Shown piece after piece: positions 54,378 to 64,000 of a DNA stretch of 64,000 bases. The translations under genes and the position numbers were made by a program. The stretch comes from Isoetes taiwanensis (lineage: Eukaryota > Streptophyta > Lycopodiopsida > Isoetales > Isoetaceae). The notes under the pieces were generated by a model. That model searched no databases. It was not told the origin of the DNA and worked only from the letters and a program-made list of their open reading frames with translations. The stretch is from the NCBI GenBank assembly GCA_021234155.1, contig JAJEKV010000205.1, positions 1,595,501 to 1,659,500 on the forward strand, in the 5' to 3' direction. Each line of letters opens with the position of its first letter. Position 1 is the stretch's first letter.

Positions 54378-55036
54378 TGTTGAGGGGAACAAAGGGTTTT
54401 TAGCAGTCATCAACATATACTGAGTATATTCCACATATACTCAGTATATCCCACAAACCCACATAAACGAGGGTTTGCCCCCCTAGGGGCAACCCAAAAA
54501 TAAAGGTGGACATTATTTGAATCTACCATTTGCAAACCTGCTTCTCCCAATGGGGGGCAGAAAAATGGATCACCGAAAATAATAGATGACAAACTTTAAG
54601 CTCGAGTCTCAGCATCCTATAAAGATATTTCCATTGTGCAATATAAGCCGGAGAAAAACTCCCCCACGGATATTCTTTTGTTGATAAATCCATATTTACA
54701 AAAACGATCTATGTCGAGATATATGATATCGAGCACCATCTTGCCGCTAGACGTGATATATCAGCACTTACGGCGACTTATAGCTTTTCGGCACATAAGG
54801 TCTTGACTAAGCACCTTATCAAGATCGAGCACCGAGCCTAACTAAGTAACGGTTTGTTATTAGTGGATTGGGAAAGCAACTAATACTATTCTTAGTATCA
54901 CCATTATGTTTATATCATTGTACGTCATGTATTGATAACATTGAATACAATTCCATTTTGCCTTTGTTTTGGGAGCTTGCGCTCTCGGATATCGGTGTGC
55001 ATCCCCTTCTCTCCCTTTCTTGGTGCAACCTTGACA
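54378..55036 (+). repeat. 5' LTR of a Ty1/copia element
   Basis: The LTR starts TGTTGAGGGG and ends CCTTGACA, 659 bp, with a primer site directly behind it. It contains a perfect 15 bp hairpin, ATATACTGAGTATAT and ATATACTCAGTATAT, separated by TCCAC (54415-54449). The 3' LTR lies outside the window. Confidence 0.8.
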
Positions 55037-55048
55037 TGGTATCAGAGC
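55037..55048 (+). other. Primer binding site, tRNA-Met
   Basis: TGGTATCAGAGC directly follows the LTR end with no spacer, as is usual in plant copia elements. Confidence 0.92.
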
Positions 55049-55086
55049 ACTAGGTGTGCTAAGATTGATTCAAGATCAACACAGCA

Positions 55087-55318
55087 ATGGAGAAGGTTGC
55101 AAGCTACAACCAGCTTACCTTCCCTGGCAGTCATGCGATTCAAATCTTTGACGGCACAGGTTTCCAGCAATGGAAAAGTGGAATGATCTTCATCCTCAAG
55201 GATGAAGGAGTTTGGGGAATTGTCAATGGCCAAGAACCTGCACCGGATGCCAGGAATATTGTTGATTTGATACTTTGGCAGCGCCGAGATGACAAGGCAA
55301 TGGCATATATTGGGCTCT
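55087..55318 (+). CDS. Copia gag, N-terminal part, interrupted by a DNA transposon
   Basis: The start MEKVASYNQLTFPGSHAIQI leads into the copia gag signature FDGTGFQQWKSGMIFILKDE, then DEGVWGIVNGQE. The frame is open up to the insertion point after MAYIGL. The continuation SLADSILDEFQQ lies at 63091 onward. Removal of the insert and one copy of CTCT restores an unbroken frame across the junction, so the gag was intact when the insertion happened. Confidence 0.88.
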
Positions 55319-55347
55319 GGGTGAAAGTATGCTGGTGGGTGGCAAAA

Positions 55348-55432
55348 GCATGCGTCCGGACGCATGCTTATAGCAGGGTTTTAGCCCGCTTAAAGCACCC
55401 CTGCTTTTGCTTAATTTGGGGTGCTTTAAGCG
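55348..55432. repeat. Palindrome and hairpin at the left transposon end
   Basis: Directly after the terminal repeat stands a perfect 20 bp palindrome, GCATGCGTCCGGACGCATGC (55348-55367). A second perfect hairpin follows, with CGCTTAAAGCACCCC at 55387-55401 and GGGGTGCTTTAAGCG at 55418-55432. They may be transposase binding sites. The right end has no equivalent palindrome. Confidence 0.9.
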
Positions 55433-55694
55433 TAACTGCCCGTCATTTTTTTTTACGCCCTTCATGTACTAACACGTCCACCTCACGAATGAACCGTTAG
55501 GATAATGATTGTGGGTTTTTGGCTGGATTTTCGCGCGAGTGGTGTGGTAGTACGTTGCAAATTGGATTACCGTCATGGGCGTGAAAATTCTCCCTCCAAT
55601 TCAATTATCCTCCCCTCTCGGGGAATTTCATGGCGCTCCTCGATCACAGGCCTGGAGGCAATCACGCAGCGTTTAGCATTGGATTTTCGGCCCG

Positions 55695-58600
55695 ATGAAT
55701 CCCAATCTGATGTTCCAAATTTCTTTGGATGTCAATCCAACACAGGAAATATCACGTGAAGATCCAGTTTCCTCTGCAATTTACAAGAAATTGGATGCAG
55801 AGAGAAAGAGAGAATACAGATTAAGGAATAAGATGAAAAGAGCAGCGGTTGAACGGGAGGATCTGAGCATGAGACGCAGGCAAGAAATAGCCAAGCAAGT
55901 AGTTGATTACTTCAATAAGCTCACCAAAAAGCATTCACCAGAACTCAAGGCTGATGTGATGAAGAGGGTGGTTCATCACCACGAAATGGAAATCTCAGAA
56001 CCTGGACTTTTGCCAAATCCAAAGGAGTGCAAGGCAGCGGGAGTGCTGCTCAACAACTTGAAACAGACAATGGCAGCCACAAAGAGGCTAAGGAACCATG
56101 ATATTTGGAGAGCCAGAACCTCAACACTTGTGATGGCTTCTTCCACAAATTCGAGATGCAATTCCACTATGGCAGGGCTGTTAGGTACATCTATTTCTTG
56201 TCTTCATGCCTGTGCTTCTTCATGCTTTCAAGTGCTTGTATCTGCTGAGTGATGCTGGCTGGGATATGTTCATTGATACATGTGCAATATTTCTTATGAT
56301 AGGTTGCATGAGGTCAACAATTGCAACTGCTGCATTAAGGAAATCGGAAGCCTTCCTTGGAAATGGTCCGTGGTCTGCTTTCCAAAAGAGGTTGAGGTGC
56401 GATTCTCTCACCCCTGCTTGCAAGCAAAGCATAACGAATTACGGAGAAAAGCCAGAGTCTCTCCTTGCAAGAAAGATGTTGTGAACACTGTTGGAGAGTC
56501 AGGCTTCCGAATTTCTTATCCCTTGCACCTTCTGGAGGTCACACAGGTATAAGTTTCCATACAAACTTTTTTTTCTGCTATTTCTAACCAAAGGCCACCA
56601 TTCAGCTGCAGCTATATCAACAATACAAAAAGGGACATCCTGAACACCCTGTTTGCTTAAAGGCTTTCGAGAAGTTGAAGCCTATTTATGTGAAGAAAGT
56701 ATCGAGAAAGGAAAAACATTTGTTGCATATACCATATGAAGTTGGAGTATGCCAGGGTAGCACTGAATGCATTAAGGTCAGCGAAAACTGGATTCCATGG
56801 TGAAGAGTGCAAGTGCACCTGCGAGGTCTGTGGACCTGGTGAGAAGTGTCTGGCCAGCCAACATACGTATGACTCAACCAAATGAGCTCACGGAGGGTCG
56901 TGTGGTTTGCAACAAGGGCGAGGGTGAAGAATGGTATAAACATGACTGCTTGATGCAGACATGTCAGAAGTGTGGCACGAAAAGTCTTCCTATATGTCCA
57001 AGAGAAAGAGAGAATCACGAGTTCTTGCTTGAATGGAAGACGTTTGAAAAGGTAATACTCTCTTTATTGTTTGCTGAAGCATGCTGATATGTGCTGTCAT
57101 GCGCTGACTACTGCTTTTGTGCTTTCAACTTGCGCTGATCTTCTTTTTTTTATGCTACAGACCTTGTTACAGATTCCAGTGGAGACAGAAGAAGCTGATG
57201 GAGTTGCAGCCTGCGTTACCAAGGAAGTGCCAGGTGGCAGCAGAAAGAAAAGATCTAATGCCACCAAGAAGGGAAACCAAAGTAAGAAGTCCAAGGTAGC
57301 TGGTGGGACACTCCCTCGAAAGCAAAGACAAGGTGAGAAGAATGGAAACAAAAGTAAGAAATCCAAGGTGATTTGGTAGGACACTGAAGCTGCGGCAGAC
57401 AAGTTGAGAAGAAGGAAACCAAAGTAAGAAATCCAAGGCGGTGGTGGGACCTGACTGAAGCTGCAAAGACAAGATGAGACCTCAAATGGCAAGGGAAAAA
57501 AAGAAAGGACCAAAGCCCGGTTCTTAGATTGTCTTACAAGAGAACGGCGGTGAAGGCTTTCATTTCATATCTGTGTTCCACGTTGAAGATATTCGTGTCA
57601 CACAATTCTGAGGGCTAGGTGGCGAGGCCATGCAATTCAAGAGGTGCTTGGACAATATCCAAGATGGCACCATTGTTTACGTAATTGATTTTCTTGAGAA
57701 TTCTGACATCAAAATACAAAGGGAGGTTCAAAGCCGGCATTGGCACAATGACCAAATAACAATTCTCGTCCACATCGCATTATAGGATGGACAAAGCACT
57801 CGGGATCGAAAAGCTATTGAAGGAAACCCATTTTTACTTGAGTGATGACAAGATTCATGACACTCTTTTTGTGCAACACTTGTCTTAGAAAGCACAATTC
57901 ATGGCTAGTATCAAATGGTGTAGAATTCTCCGGGCATATAGTTTGGTGGATGGTTGTTCTAGCCAATTCAAATCTGCCCGACCATTCTATTTCCTACCAA
58001 GATATCACCACGAGCTAGGGAAGGAAATAATATGGAATTTCTTTGGGACAGCCCATGGTAAGGGGAGAGCACGATGGGCAAGGGGCGATCCTCAAAGGGG
58101 CATTCACTAGAGAGCAGCTCAAGTATGATGGAGTGAGATTTAGGGTGCTGCCGATGCACGTGAATTCGCTATGAGTTGGAATGAAGGTGCCAAAGAAGCG
58201 GGGACATCAAGAGGTAATATGCTTTCATCGCATTCATCCGCTTTTAACGTGCTTTCATCCGCTTCACAAAGTGCTTTTATCCGCTTTTATCCGTTGTGTA
58301 ATCTTTGTAATGTGCCTCAGATCTTGTATGTGAACCGCAATAGTTGTTGCCGGCTTTTTGCGTGCACTTTTGGTTCATTGGAAAGGATGATGTTGATAGG
58401 ACAGGACCGGCTGGATCGTGCCGTGGTAGAAGGGACGAAGGAAATACACAAAGATCGGGACATACTTGGCCAAATCAAGCACAAGGGTGGCTCATAGAGG
58501 TTTAAGTTGTTTCGTGGTAACTGTTTGAAAGGAAACCGGTCATCTTGTGTGAACAAAAGAGGTTAAAGAATTGGAAATATGTTACTCTAAAGCCGAAAAG

Positions 58601-58935
58601 TCTCTTGGTGAAGGTAATCAAGACGCTAAATCGATGAGGCATTTTTTGAAGGTGATGGAGAATGGCTTAGTGGAAACATAGAGGAAGGTGATAACTTTCT
58701 TTGTTGTAGCCGAGGGGGGAAATCGGGAGAATGCAGATTTCTATGTGGTCAAATGTGTTAAGCCGAGGCATATCCTTGACGAATTGTCAAGGATAGTGGG
58801 TCGAACCTTCAATGTCGATGAACATGTGTTGGCTGGTTTGTACTATCTTTGTCGGCCCGATGGTACTTGGGAGCTACTTGAAGACAAAGGTCCGACCTTC
58901 CGATCTGATCATCGTATCAGCCATCAAGTTTGAGA
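55695..58935 (+). CDS. Transposase-like gene of the DNA transposon, multi-exon, with breaks
   Basis: The N-terminal block (55695-56170) is basic, with KKLDAERKREYRLRNKMK and AKQVVDYFNKLTKKHSPELK. A cysteine-containing middle block (56280-57050) includes FEKLKPIYVKKVSRKEKHLL. A lysine-rich repeat region (57240-57480) follows. The C-terminal core (57560-58130) has KWCRILRAYSLVDGCSSQFK and YHHELGKEIIWNFFGTAHGK. The pattern DGCSSQFKS...WNFF.T.HGKG resembles the RNase-H-like catalytic core of transposase-type proteins in eukaryotic cut-and-paste elements. A tail (58688-58935) has NADFYVVKCVKPRHILDELS. Exon borders such as GT at 56549 and AG at 57160 are plausible but not all resolved. Position and orientation argue that this mobilises the element. 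The superfamily is unassigned. Confidence 0.65.
57240..57480 (+). repeat. KGNQSKKSKV-coding tandem repeats in the transposase gene
   Basis: Three imperfect ~75 bp units encode lysine-rich segments (KGNQSKKSKV, NGNKSKKSKV). A stop and shifts appear in the second and third units. The segment would act as a basic, possibly nuclear-localising or DNA-binding, linker. Confidence 0.65.
58220..58310. repeat. GCTTT(T/C)ATCCGC tandem repeat
   Basis: Short units of the form GCTTTCATCCGC or GCTTTTATCCGC recur about five times, probably inside an intron of the transposase-like gene. Confidence 0.6.
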
Positions 58936-59089
58936 TGAATCGATTCACGGCACTAATGATTTTCCCTTGATCGGGCTACTCACGGATGATCCTTGATACC
59001 GCCATATGAAGGTTGAATATGCTTTGACCTAGTTGTTTTATCATTTTAACAGGTCTGTAGTTACTTGTGTACTTGTCTCAAATTTTGAT

Positions 59090-59210
59090 CATTATATTGG
59101 AGACAATGCTTGTGAGTATTGGAGTCTTTTAGTATTGGAAACAATGCTTGTAGTAGTGCTGTATTGGAGTATTTTAGTCTTGGAAACAATGCTTGTAGTA
59201 TTGCGAGTAA
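59090..59210. repeat. ~45-50 bp tandem repeat (GGAAACAATGCTTGTAG)
   Basis: Three units containing TATTGGA(A/G)ACAATGCTTGT lie between the transposase-like gene and the 3' end of the phosphatase gene. The two genes converge here, and the repeat marks the noncoding spacer. Confidence 0.65.
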
Positions 59211-59339
59211 GCTTGATATATATTACAGAAAATTGTACACTCAATATTTGAGACATCTTACAAGATCACTCAATACTCAAGATATAACACAAAGTAATCT
59301 GCATATATTACAAAAAAGTAGTGTACAATGGTTACTTCA

Positions 59340-60550
59340 TAAGTCATCGAAGTCCTCAAATCTATGCTCGTCGCCCGGGAAGGGTGCCCAAAGAAATTTG
59401 CCTTTGTACTTCAATAGGAGCATTGAGGATATAGTAGGTGAGACAAGGTAGTTGTTGAGACGGTAATCCAAAGACAAGAATCGTCTCCGGGGCCAACCAT
59501 GCATCGGTGAAATCAATTTGTGAGATCGTTTGTGATCTTTGTATGAGAGGCCAAGTATTCCAAAGCCGGACACACAAACTTCGCAAAAATTGTCCTCTTC
59601 TGCCCCTTGAAAGGCATAACAGAGCGGTTTGTGTGCGGGGTTTAGAAACCCTTTGTGCATTTGTCATCAACCAAGAAAATCATACCATGATATTGAGGAA
59701 AATCCTCAAGAACAACCTTCAACTCCTTGAAAAATAGTTGCTTTTCTCGTCTTTGGTTGATGCTCGCGATGCATAGCAATGCTCTTGACCATATATCTTC
59801 AAGAATCTGGTCTGCAGATCAGGGAACAATGCATCCACCATATCCCTTGTATTCCGAAGTAGAGAAGCACTCCAAATCACAACATCAAACCTCTGCAGTG
59901 CCCACTCCACAAACTCATGATACCCTGGTCTGCAAATGAGGTACTTACTTGCAGTTTCTTTTACAACATGGTTCGTTTGTGGTGGATGCAAGATTTTTTG
60001 ATTCATTCTCCTCTGTTGTTAATGCGTGCCCAATTACACCATTTATGTCAAGCACCATGCACTTCCGATGCGGGTGTCCATCCCTCGACGTTTGCAACCA
60101 CTGTCGATGGCTGCTGCATCGTGCTTATGCATCTTTGGATTTGTCTTTGGGAAGTGCTATCACGGGCGTCTTTGGGGTGTCTTTGGGAAGTGCTATCCGG
60201 GCGTCTTTGGAAGTTCTTTGCGACTTCTTTGGACTACGGTTTATCTTTGCTACCGGTGATGGAGAGTCTTTGATAGCCATAGCTAGATACATCCTTACTA
60301 GTATCTCCCTCGTCCCCAATGTATGGGCGTTTCGGCTATCAGAACCTGTACCAAGTGGTGGCTTAGGGTCCTTGGTCTCTGCAAAATCAAAAGTGGTGCT
60401 ACAATTACCAATGGCTGGCGGGACATTATGCCAAGTGAAATAAGACAAGTAAAATAACCGCTTGAACTTAAATATTGGATTGCACCTTTTATATGTAAGA
60501 GTTTGTTTTTGCACTTTGGTTTCTTCATTTATGCGTGCAGGTTCTCTCAC
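59340..60550 (-). CDS. FCP1/NIF-type HAD phosphatase-like cargo protein, frame-broken
   Basis: Read on the minus strand, the N-terminal part (60550-60125) is low-complexity with a repeated IALPKD unit. The catalytic domain follows with MVLDINGVIGHALTTEENES (near 60045), the D-x-N-G form of the HAD motif common in plant NIF-family proteins. Then come ICRPGYHEFVEWALQRFDVV and IWSASLLRNTRDMVDALFPD (59940-59830) and the second acidic motif MIFLVDDKCTKGFLNPAH (59690-59640). The C-terminal remainder reaches 59340. A TAA near 60126 and frame changes near 59990 interrupt the frame; introns or errors could explain part of this. Members of this family remove phosphate from proteins such as the RNA polymerase II C-terminal domain. 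The substrate here is unknown. It lies fully inside the transposon. Confidence 0.8.
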
Positions 60551-60776
60551 TATCTTGACCTCAGATTCAAGTAAGCACCACTTGTGGTTGCCTTCTCCTT
60601 ACGCATGCAAATGCATATTGATCCCTAGGTTGAAACTTCGAAACAAATTTTACAAGGACACAATGGGGAAAAAACATATATTATGGTATTACACAAAAAC
60701 CTTTTAAGCGATCGTTTTGCCAAGTCTTGTGCAAACAAAATTGGCCCCTGAAAGCGAGTACATATAAATTACATTA

Positions 60777-62750
60777 GACATTTGTTTTTTTTTTTCCTAG
60801 TGCCACGCCTATAGGCACGTCCTCATCAACCGAATCATCTGACTCACCCTCACTCTCGGGGTCCAGGACCGTTTTGGTCCTGGACCTTGTGAGCCTTGTG
60901 ATTCGGCTCACAACCTTGTTCACCTGCTTATCCACTATATTCGGGTCTTCAACATCCTTGTCTGCCCCTGCATCAACAGTGTTAGAGGAGGCCTTTGTAG
61001 AGGTTGCTGCAGAATTTGGAACTATATTGTATTTTCGACATCGCCGAACTCTTTGGAATCTGCTTTGGGCCCGTGTTGGTGTCTTTAGCACGGTGCTTCG
61101 AGTCTTTGCAATGTCTTCTTGACCGCTTGCCTCGTCGTTCGTTCGTCTCTCCTACAAGCGCTTCTAATGTACCCACTTCAGGAAACAAACGTGTACCTTT
61201 TTTGGCTGTTCTTGCTTGTGGAGTTCGAGTCCTTGTAGACTTGTGTCCGGGGGTCCTTTTACTAAGAGGTGTTTTGACATGCTTCCTTTTCCTGTTGCTA
61301 TCTGGAGTTGTAGCTACCACCTCATCTAGGTCAATTGTCTCAACTATTTGTTTGTGTGCTGCCCAAAGATGTAAGGGTTCCTGCTTGATTTGTCTTCCCA
61401 ATTCCTCCACTAAGCCTGCTTTGGAACTGTTTTACGAGCATTCAGGAGGTGTGTCTTCTCCATAAGCAAACTCGAGGCGGTGACATGATATCGTGGCCAC
61501 ATTTCAGCTTCGGACTTAGGGTGTAATCATCCGGAATGCCAGCCGCATGTGGAGCATCGCTCCTCATCTCCAATTGGCAACCTGAATGTCACGGGATAGA
61601 TGCTCACAAGCTGGCCGACTCTCCTTGTAAGTTCCCTAAGCTGTTGAGATTCGTAAATGCCGCTTGGCTTTTTGCAAGTTGCACGGTGTTTGCAACCTCG
61701 GCAGCCTATAGTGGCCACCTGTTGAACTATCCCCTCATCTATTGGGCCACCCCCATTTCAACAAGGGCTTTGAGCATGTACTACGCCATGTCTTTCTCTC
61801 TCTCAAGCTCAGTAGCTTTCAGTGAGGAGGCACGGACATCGGGGACATGTGGCTTGAAGGCGTGAGATGTTGTCTTTAATTTTCGCAATTTCTCTTACGA
61901 AGCCAAAGAAGAAAGCTCCCTTAGCACGGATTTGGACAACTAGCTCCTTCTTGGAGACTAAATCAACCTTCAGCTGCGTGTCTAGGGTTTCACGCAAATC
62001 TTTGCATAGGACTTCCAGTGATATGTTCTCCCCATAATTTGTGTGTAGGAAATTTACATTGGAGCCGGTCACAAAAGCTCCTTATGGACGGCCTCCTTCT
62101 AATTTAATACCCGGTGCCTCCACAGGCGGCCTTTACTGCTATGCTTTTCGGTCTTTGTGGTTTCTTTGAGATTTGGCGGCCTGCCACCGCTTGCTGGAGC
62201 AACGCTTGCAGGTTCACTTTTAACTTCTTTCTTTGTAGGCTCTACTCTTTCTTTTGCATGGCTAACGCCCAATTAACCTTGAACTGTGGATCTGCTTTGC
62301 TCGGAGGCGGTTATTGAATGCAAATAGGTATGATAATCGTCTTTCTAACTTCTCTGTTCTTCAACCCGTCAGGGTATATTTTGCTCGAAGCTCTATTAGA
62401 GCTTCTTAGCTCGCCTCACCTTGTCAATGGAAGTTTTTGCGGGGAATGACCCCGTTGGTATCCCAAACTTCATTGTACTCTGCAGATATGAGGTCTGTTC
62501 GAAATTGAGAGGGATGAACGCCCTCGTTTGGCGGACTCGCATACGCATGGAAGTCTTCTTCGGTTGGCAATCAGCCGGTCCGGTCTTAAGGGAACGCGTT
62601 TCTTCCGGCCGGAAGAATGCAAGAAAATCCAATTAACGTGGTTGAACCCTAAACCCATTGAAATTTTGTTTTGTTGCTTTTTGCTTACCCGGGTAATGGG
62701 TTCCGTTGGAATTACTGCTTGAGCGGGCGGATCAATCACCTTCTTTACCA
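60777..62750 (-). CDS. Unrecognised cargo protein of the DNA transposon, basic then acidic
   Basis: A minus-strand start MVKKVIDPPAQAVIPTEPIT lies at 62750. Further pieces are TSMRMRVRQTRAFIPLNFEQ (near 62540), a helical piece SLEVLCKDLRETLDTQLKVD (near 61970) and MEELGRQIKQEPLHLWAAHK (near 61410). A strongly basic stretch with KTPLSKRTPGHKSTRTRTPQ follows, and the acidic end DPESEGESDDSVDEDVPIGV finishes near 60790. The composition suggests a nuclear, DNA- or chromatin-associated protein with several exons. I recognise no family. It is divergent from the transposase gene in orientation, and its promoter would lie near the right terminal repeat. Confidence 0.5.
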
Positions 62751-63090
62751 TGGTTGATCTGTTTGTGTAAAGTGGAAATCCGAAAGCGCAAATTCGCGGG
62801 TTGCTTGGCCGGAGTAGAGAAAGTTGGGGAAGAGAGATTTGGAAAAACACAAATTCGAAAGTTCGTTCGTTTGTCTAGTGGTTCCAGATTGCAGGGGTCG
62901 CTTTCATTACTGGGGGCGGCAAACAGGTAATGATTGTATAAACGGGTACCGGCTAGACGAATAGACGGGCAGAATATAGGTGGTACTATATAGGTGAAGG
63001 GTGGGAAAAAAATGTATGACGGGTGATTTTGGGTGCTGGTGCTGGTGCTGGGGTCGCGTTTTTTTGCTACCCACCAGCATACTTTCACCC

Positions 63091-63504
63091 CTCTCTTTAG
63101 CTGACTCTATCCTTGATGAGTTCCAGCAAGAGAATAGCCACGATTTGTGGCATGCTCTCGTTGAGAATGGGCATTTGCATGCTGAGGCAGCAAATATGTA
63201 TTGGGAAGAGACGGAGAGTCTTAACCAAGATCGCATGAAGCATGCCTTCCAGCAGATTGAAGCTTTTGGAGAAGAGCATCAGATCTCACAGTCGATGCAA
63301 CTATTTTCCTTCCTCAGGTCATTACCTAATGCATTTGATTCTTTGTGCAGCCGCTCTATGCAAGACAAAGATATGGGCTTCCATCAAGCAATCACTTCTA
63401 TTAAGGAGGAGATCGTGATGAGGCAAGATGCAGGTAAAGATGGTCATGGCCACTCTCTTTGCAGCAGGGCATTCAAAGACTCAATCTATCCTAAATGGGG
63501 ATGA
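63091..63504 (+). CDS. Copia gag, continuation after the DNA transposon
   Basis: The frame resumes LSLADSILDEFQQENSHDLW, followed by FQQIEAFGEEHQISQSMQLF and LRSLPNAFDSLC. This is the UBN2-type copia gag with its conserved W and LPxxF wording. The frame ends in TGA at 63502-63504. No CCHC knuckle is present before the stop. Confidence 0.85.
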   Translation, partial: LSLADSILDEFQQENSHDLWHALVENGHLHAEAANMYWEETESLNQDRMKHAFQQIEAFGEEHQISQSMQLFSFLRSLPNAFDSLCSRSMQDKDMGFHQAITSIKEEIVMRQDAGKDGHGHSLCSRAFKDSIYPKWG

Positions 63505-64000
63505 GCACGATGAGGAGGAGAAGCACATTGGCAACAGATTATCTCTTCCTATTAAGCATGAAGTAGTGGGTTCAGATCCTTCTACTTTCTGGATATCAGC
63601 CGATGCAGTAGCACCCAATAAATGGATGCCAATTTCTGATATTCTAGCACCTTCCAAGCAAGGATTAATAGATACCTTAGCCATTGAGCTAGGATATCTT
63701 GATGTGGCCTTCATCTCCCCATTTTCAGGCAATGTGGCAACACTTCATCAAGTGGCATTCATTTCTGATACTTTGGTGGCGTTTATGCAAGGAGGCACTC
63801 AGGTTCTAACACCTGATCAACTGATTTTTCTGTTCGGATTACAGGAACTTCCAGCACTTACAACACTTCCAGCACCTGTTATGGCACTCAACTCTTTTCT
63901 GTTTTCAGATCAAGGAGGAGATCTTAATTCACTTGATTGTGAAGGAGTTGAATATGCATCATATATGATCATGATTCCAAAGCAAGGAGGAGCAATTGAC
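63440..64000 (+). CDS. Open frame of at least 187 codons overlapping the end of copia gag, unrecognised
   Basis: From the ATG at 63440, shifted relative to gag, an open frame runs to the window edge. It reads MVMATLFAAGHSKTQSILNG, then HIGNRLSLPIKHEVVGSDPS, FWISADAVAPNKWMPISDIL and LGYLDVAFISPFSGNVATLH. It may be the true continuation of gag-pol after one sequence error, or the part after a splice (CAG/GTAAAG precedes it). No protease or zinc knuckle is visible. The gene continues outside the window. Confidence 0.55.
   Translation, partial: MVMATLFAAGHSKTQSILNGDEHDEEEKHIGNRLSLPIKHEVVGSDPSTFWISADAVAPNKWMPISDILAPSKQGLIDTLAIELGYLDVAFISPFSGNVATLHQVAFISDTLVAFMQGGTQVLTPDQLIFLFGLQELPALTTLPAPVMALNSFLFSDQGGDLNSLDCEGVEYASYMIMIPKQGGAID

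Larger units (their letters stand above)
55319..63090. mobile_element. 7.8 kb DNA transposon with 29 bp terminal inverted repeats and cargo genes
   Basis: The left end (55319-55347) starts GGGTGAAAGTATGCTGGTGG. The right end (63062-63090) is its reverse complement, with one mismatch over 29 bp. The flanks carry CTCT at 55315-55318 and 63091-63094, a 4 bp duplication that also fits the interrupted gag frame. Contents are a multi-exon plus-strand transposase-like gene (55695-58935), a minus-strand FCP1/NIF-type phosphatase (59340-60550) and a minus-strand basic/acidic protein (60777-62750). A 4 bp duplication is uncommon among plant transposon superfamilies. I do not assign one. Confidence 0.9.

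Noticed and set aside
54415-54449. ATATACTGAGTATAT hairpin as a separate regulatory site
   Set aside because: It sits in the copia LTR near its 5' end and is best treated as part of that LTR; no further evidence of function.

Overview
This window is nuclear DNA of a land plant and is mostly transposable elements. The evidence is a plant-mitochondrial-type 26S rRNA fragment lying beside non-organellar DNA, intron-containing plant genes (1,4-dihydroxy-2-naphthoyl-CoA synthase, HAK/KUP potassium transporter), Ty3/gypsy and Ty1/copia elements primed from plant-type tRNA sites, and deep nesting of insertions. A fern or other large-genome, possibly seed-free, plant is my guess; the species cannot be read from the sequence.

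Layout. 1-1803: partial mitochondrial LSU rRNA, probably a NUMT. 1804-7376: degenerate DNA with a small broken copy of the naphthoate-synthase gene (2845-3190) and a 2.9 kb foldback element (3615-6536). 7377-42442: a Ty3/gypsy chromovirus with 1.6 kb LTRs and target duplication TGATA. Into its 3' region a second gypsy family inserted (18409-40090, target duplication GACCA) as a tandem LTR-internal-LTR-internal-LTR array. 42443-47830: older gypsy debris, a SINE-like repeat, an LTR end with a tRNA-Met primer site and a GGAATCT minisatellite. 48855-50828: six intact 3' exons of naphthoate synthase (minus strand). 51107-51956: TTAAG/TTCGCAC-rich transposon-like repeats. 52260-53870: a HAK/KUP pseudogene (minus). 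54378-64000: a copia element (5' LTR, primer site, gag) split by a 7.8 kb DNA transposon (55319-63090) that carries its own transposase-like gene and two minus-strand cargo genes, one an FCP1/NIF-type phosphatase.

The most remarkable observation is in the chromovirus. Between its tRNA-Met primer site and gag lies a separate gene (9701-10933) that starts MARTKQT, exactly as histone H3, and ends in an H3-family histone fold (EIKHFQQ...LIPVSPFARLTREILQEF...KRVTCMPKDIRLARFI). A long charged linker separates the two. This gene and gag each have their own TATA box, and each TATA box lies downstream of a cluster of ~75 bp nested hairpins (five copies in all). The same element ends its integrase with a chromodomain. 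A retrotransposon therefore appears to carry both a histone H3/CENH3-like protein and a putative histone reader.

The inner gypsy family places an archaeal-type RNase H between protease and reverse transcriptase, has a second RNase H after it, and carries antisense ORFs near the 3' LTR. Differences between its two internal copies concentrate at CAG/CTG sites. This suggests that many frame breaks here are base-calling errors at CHG-methylated cytosines rather than real mutations.
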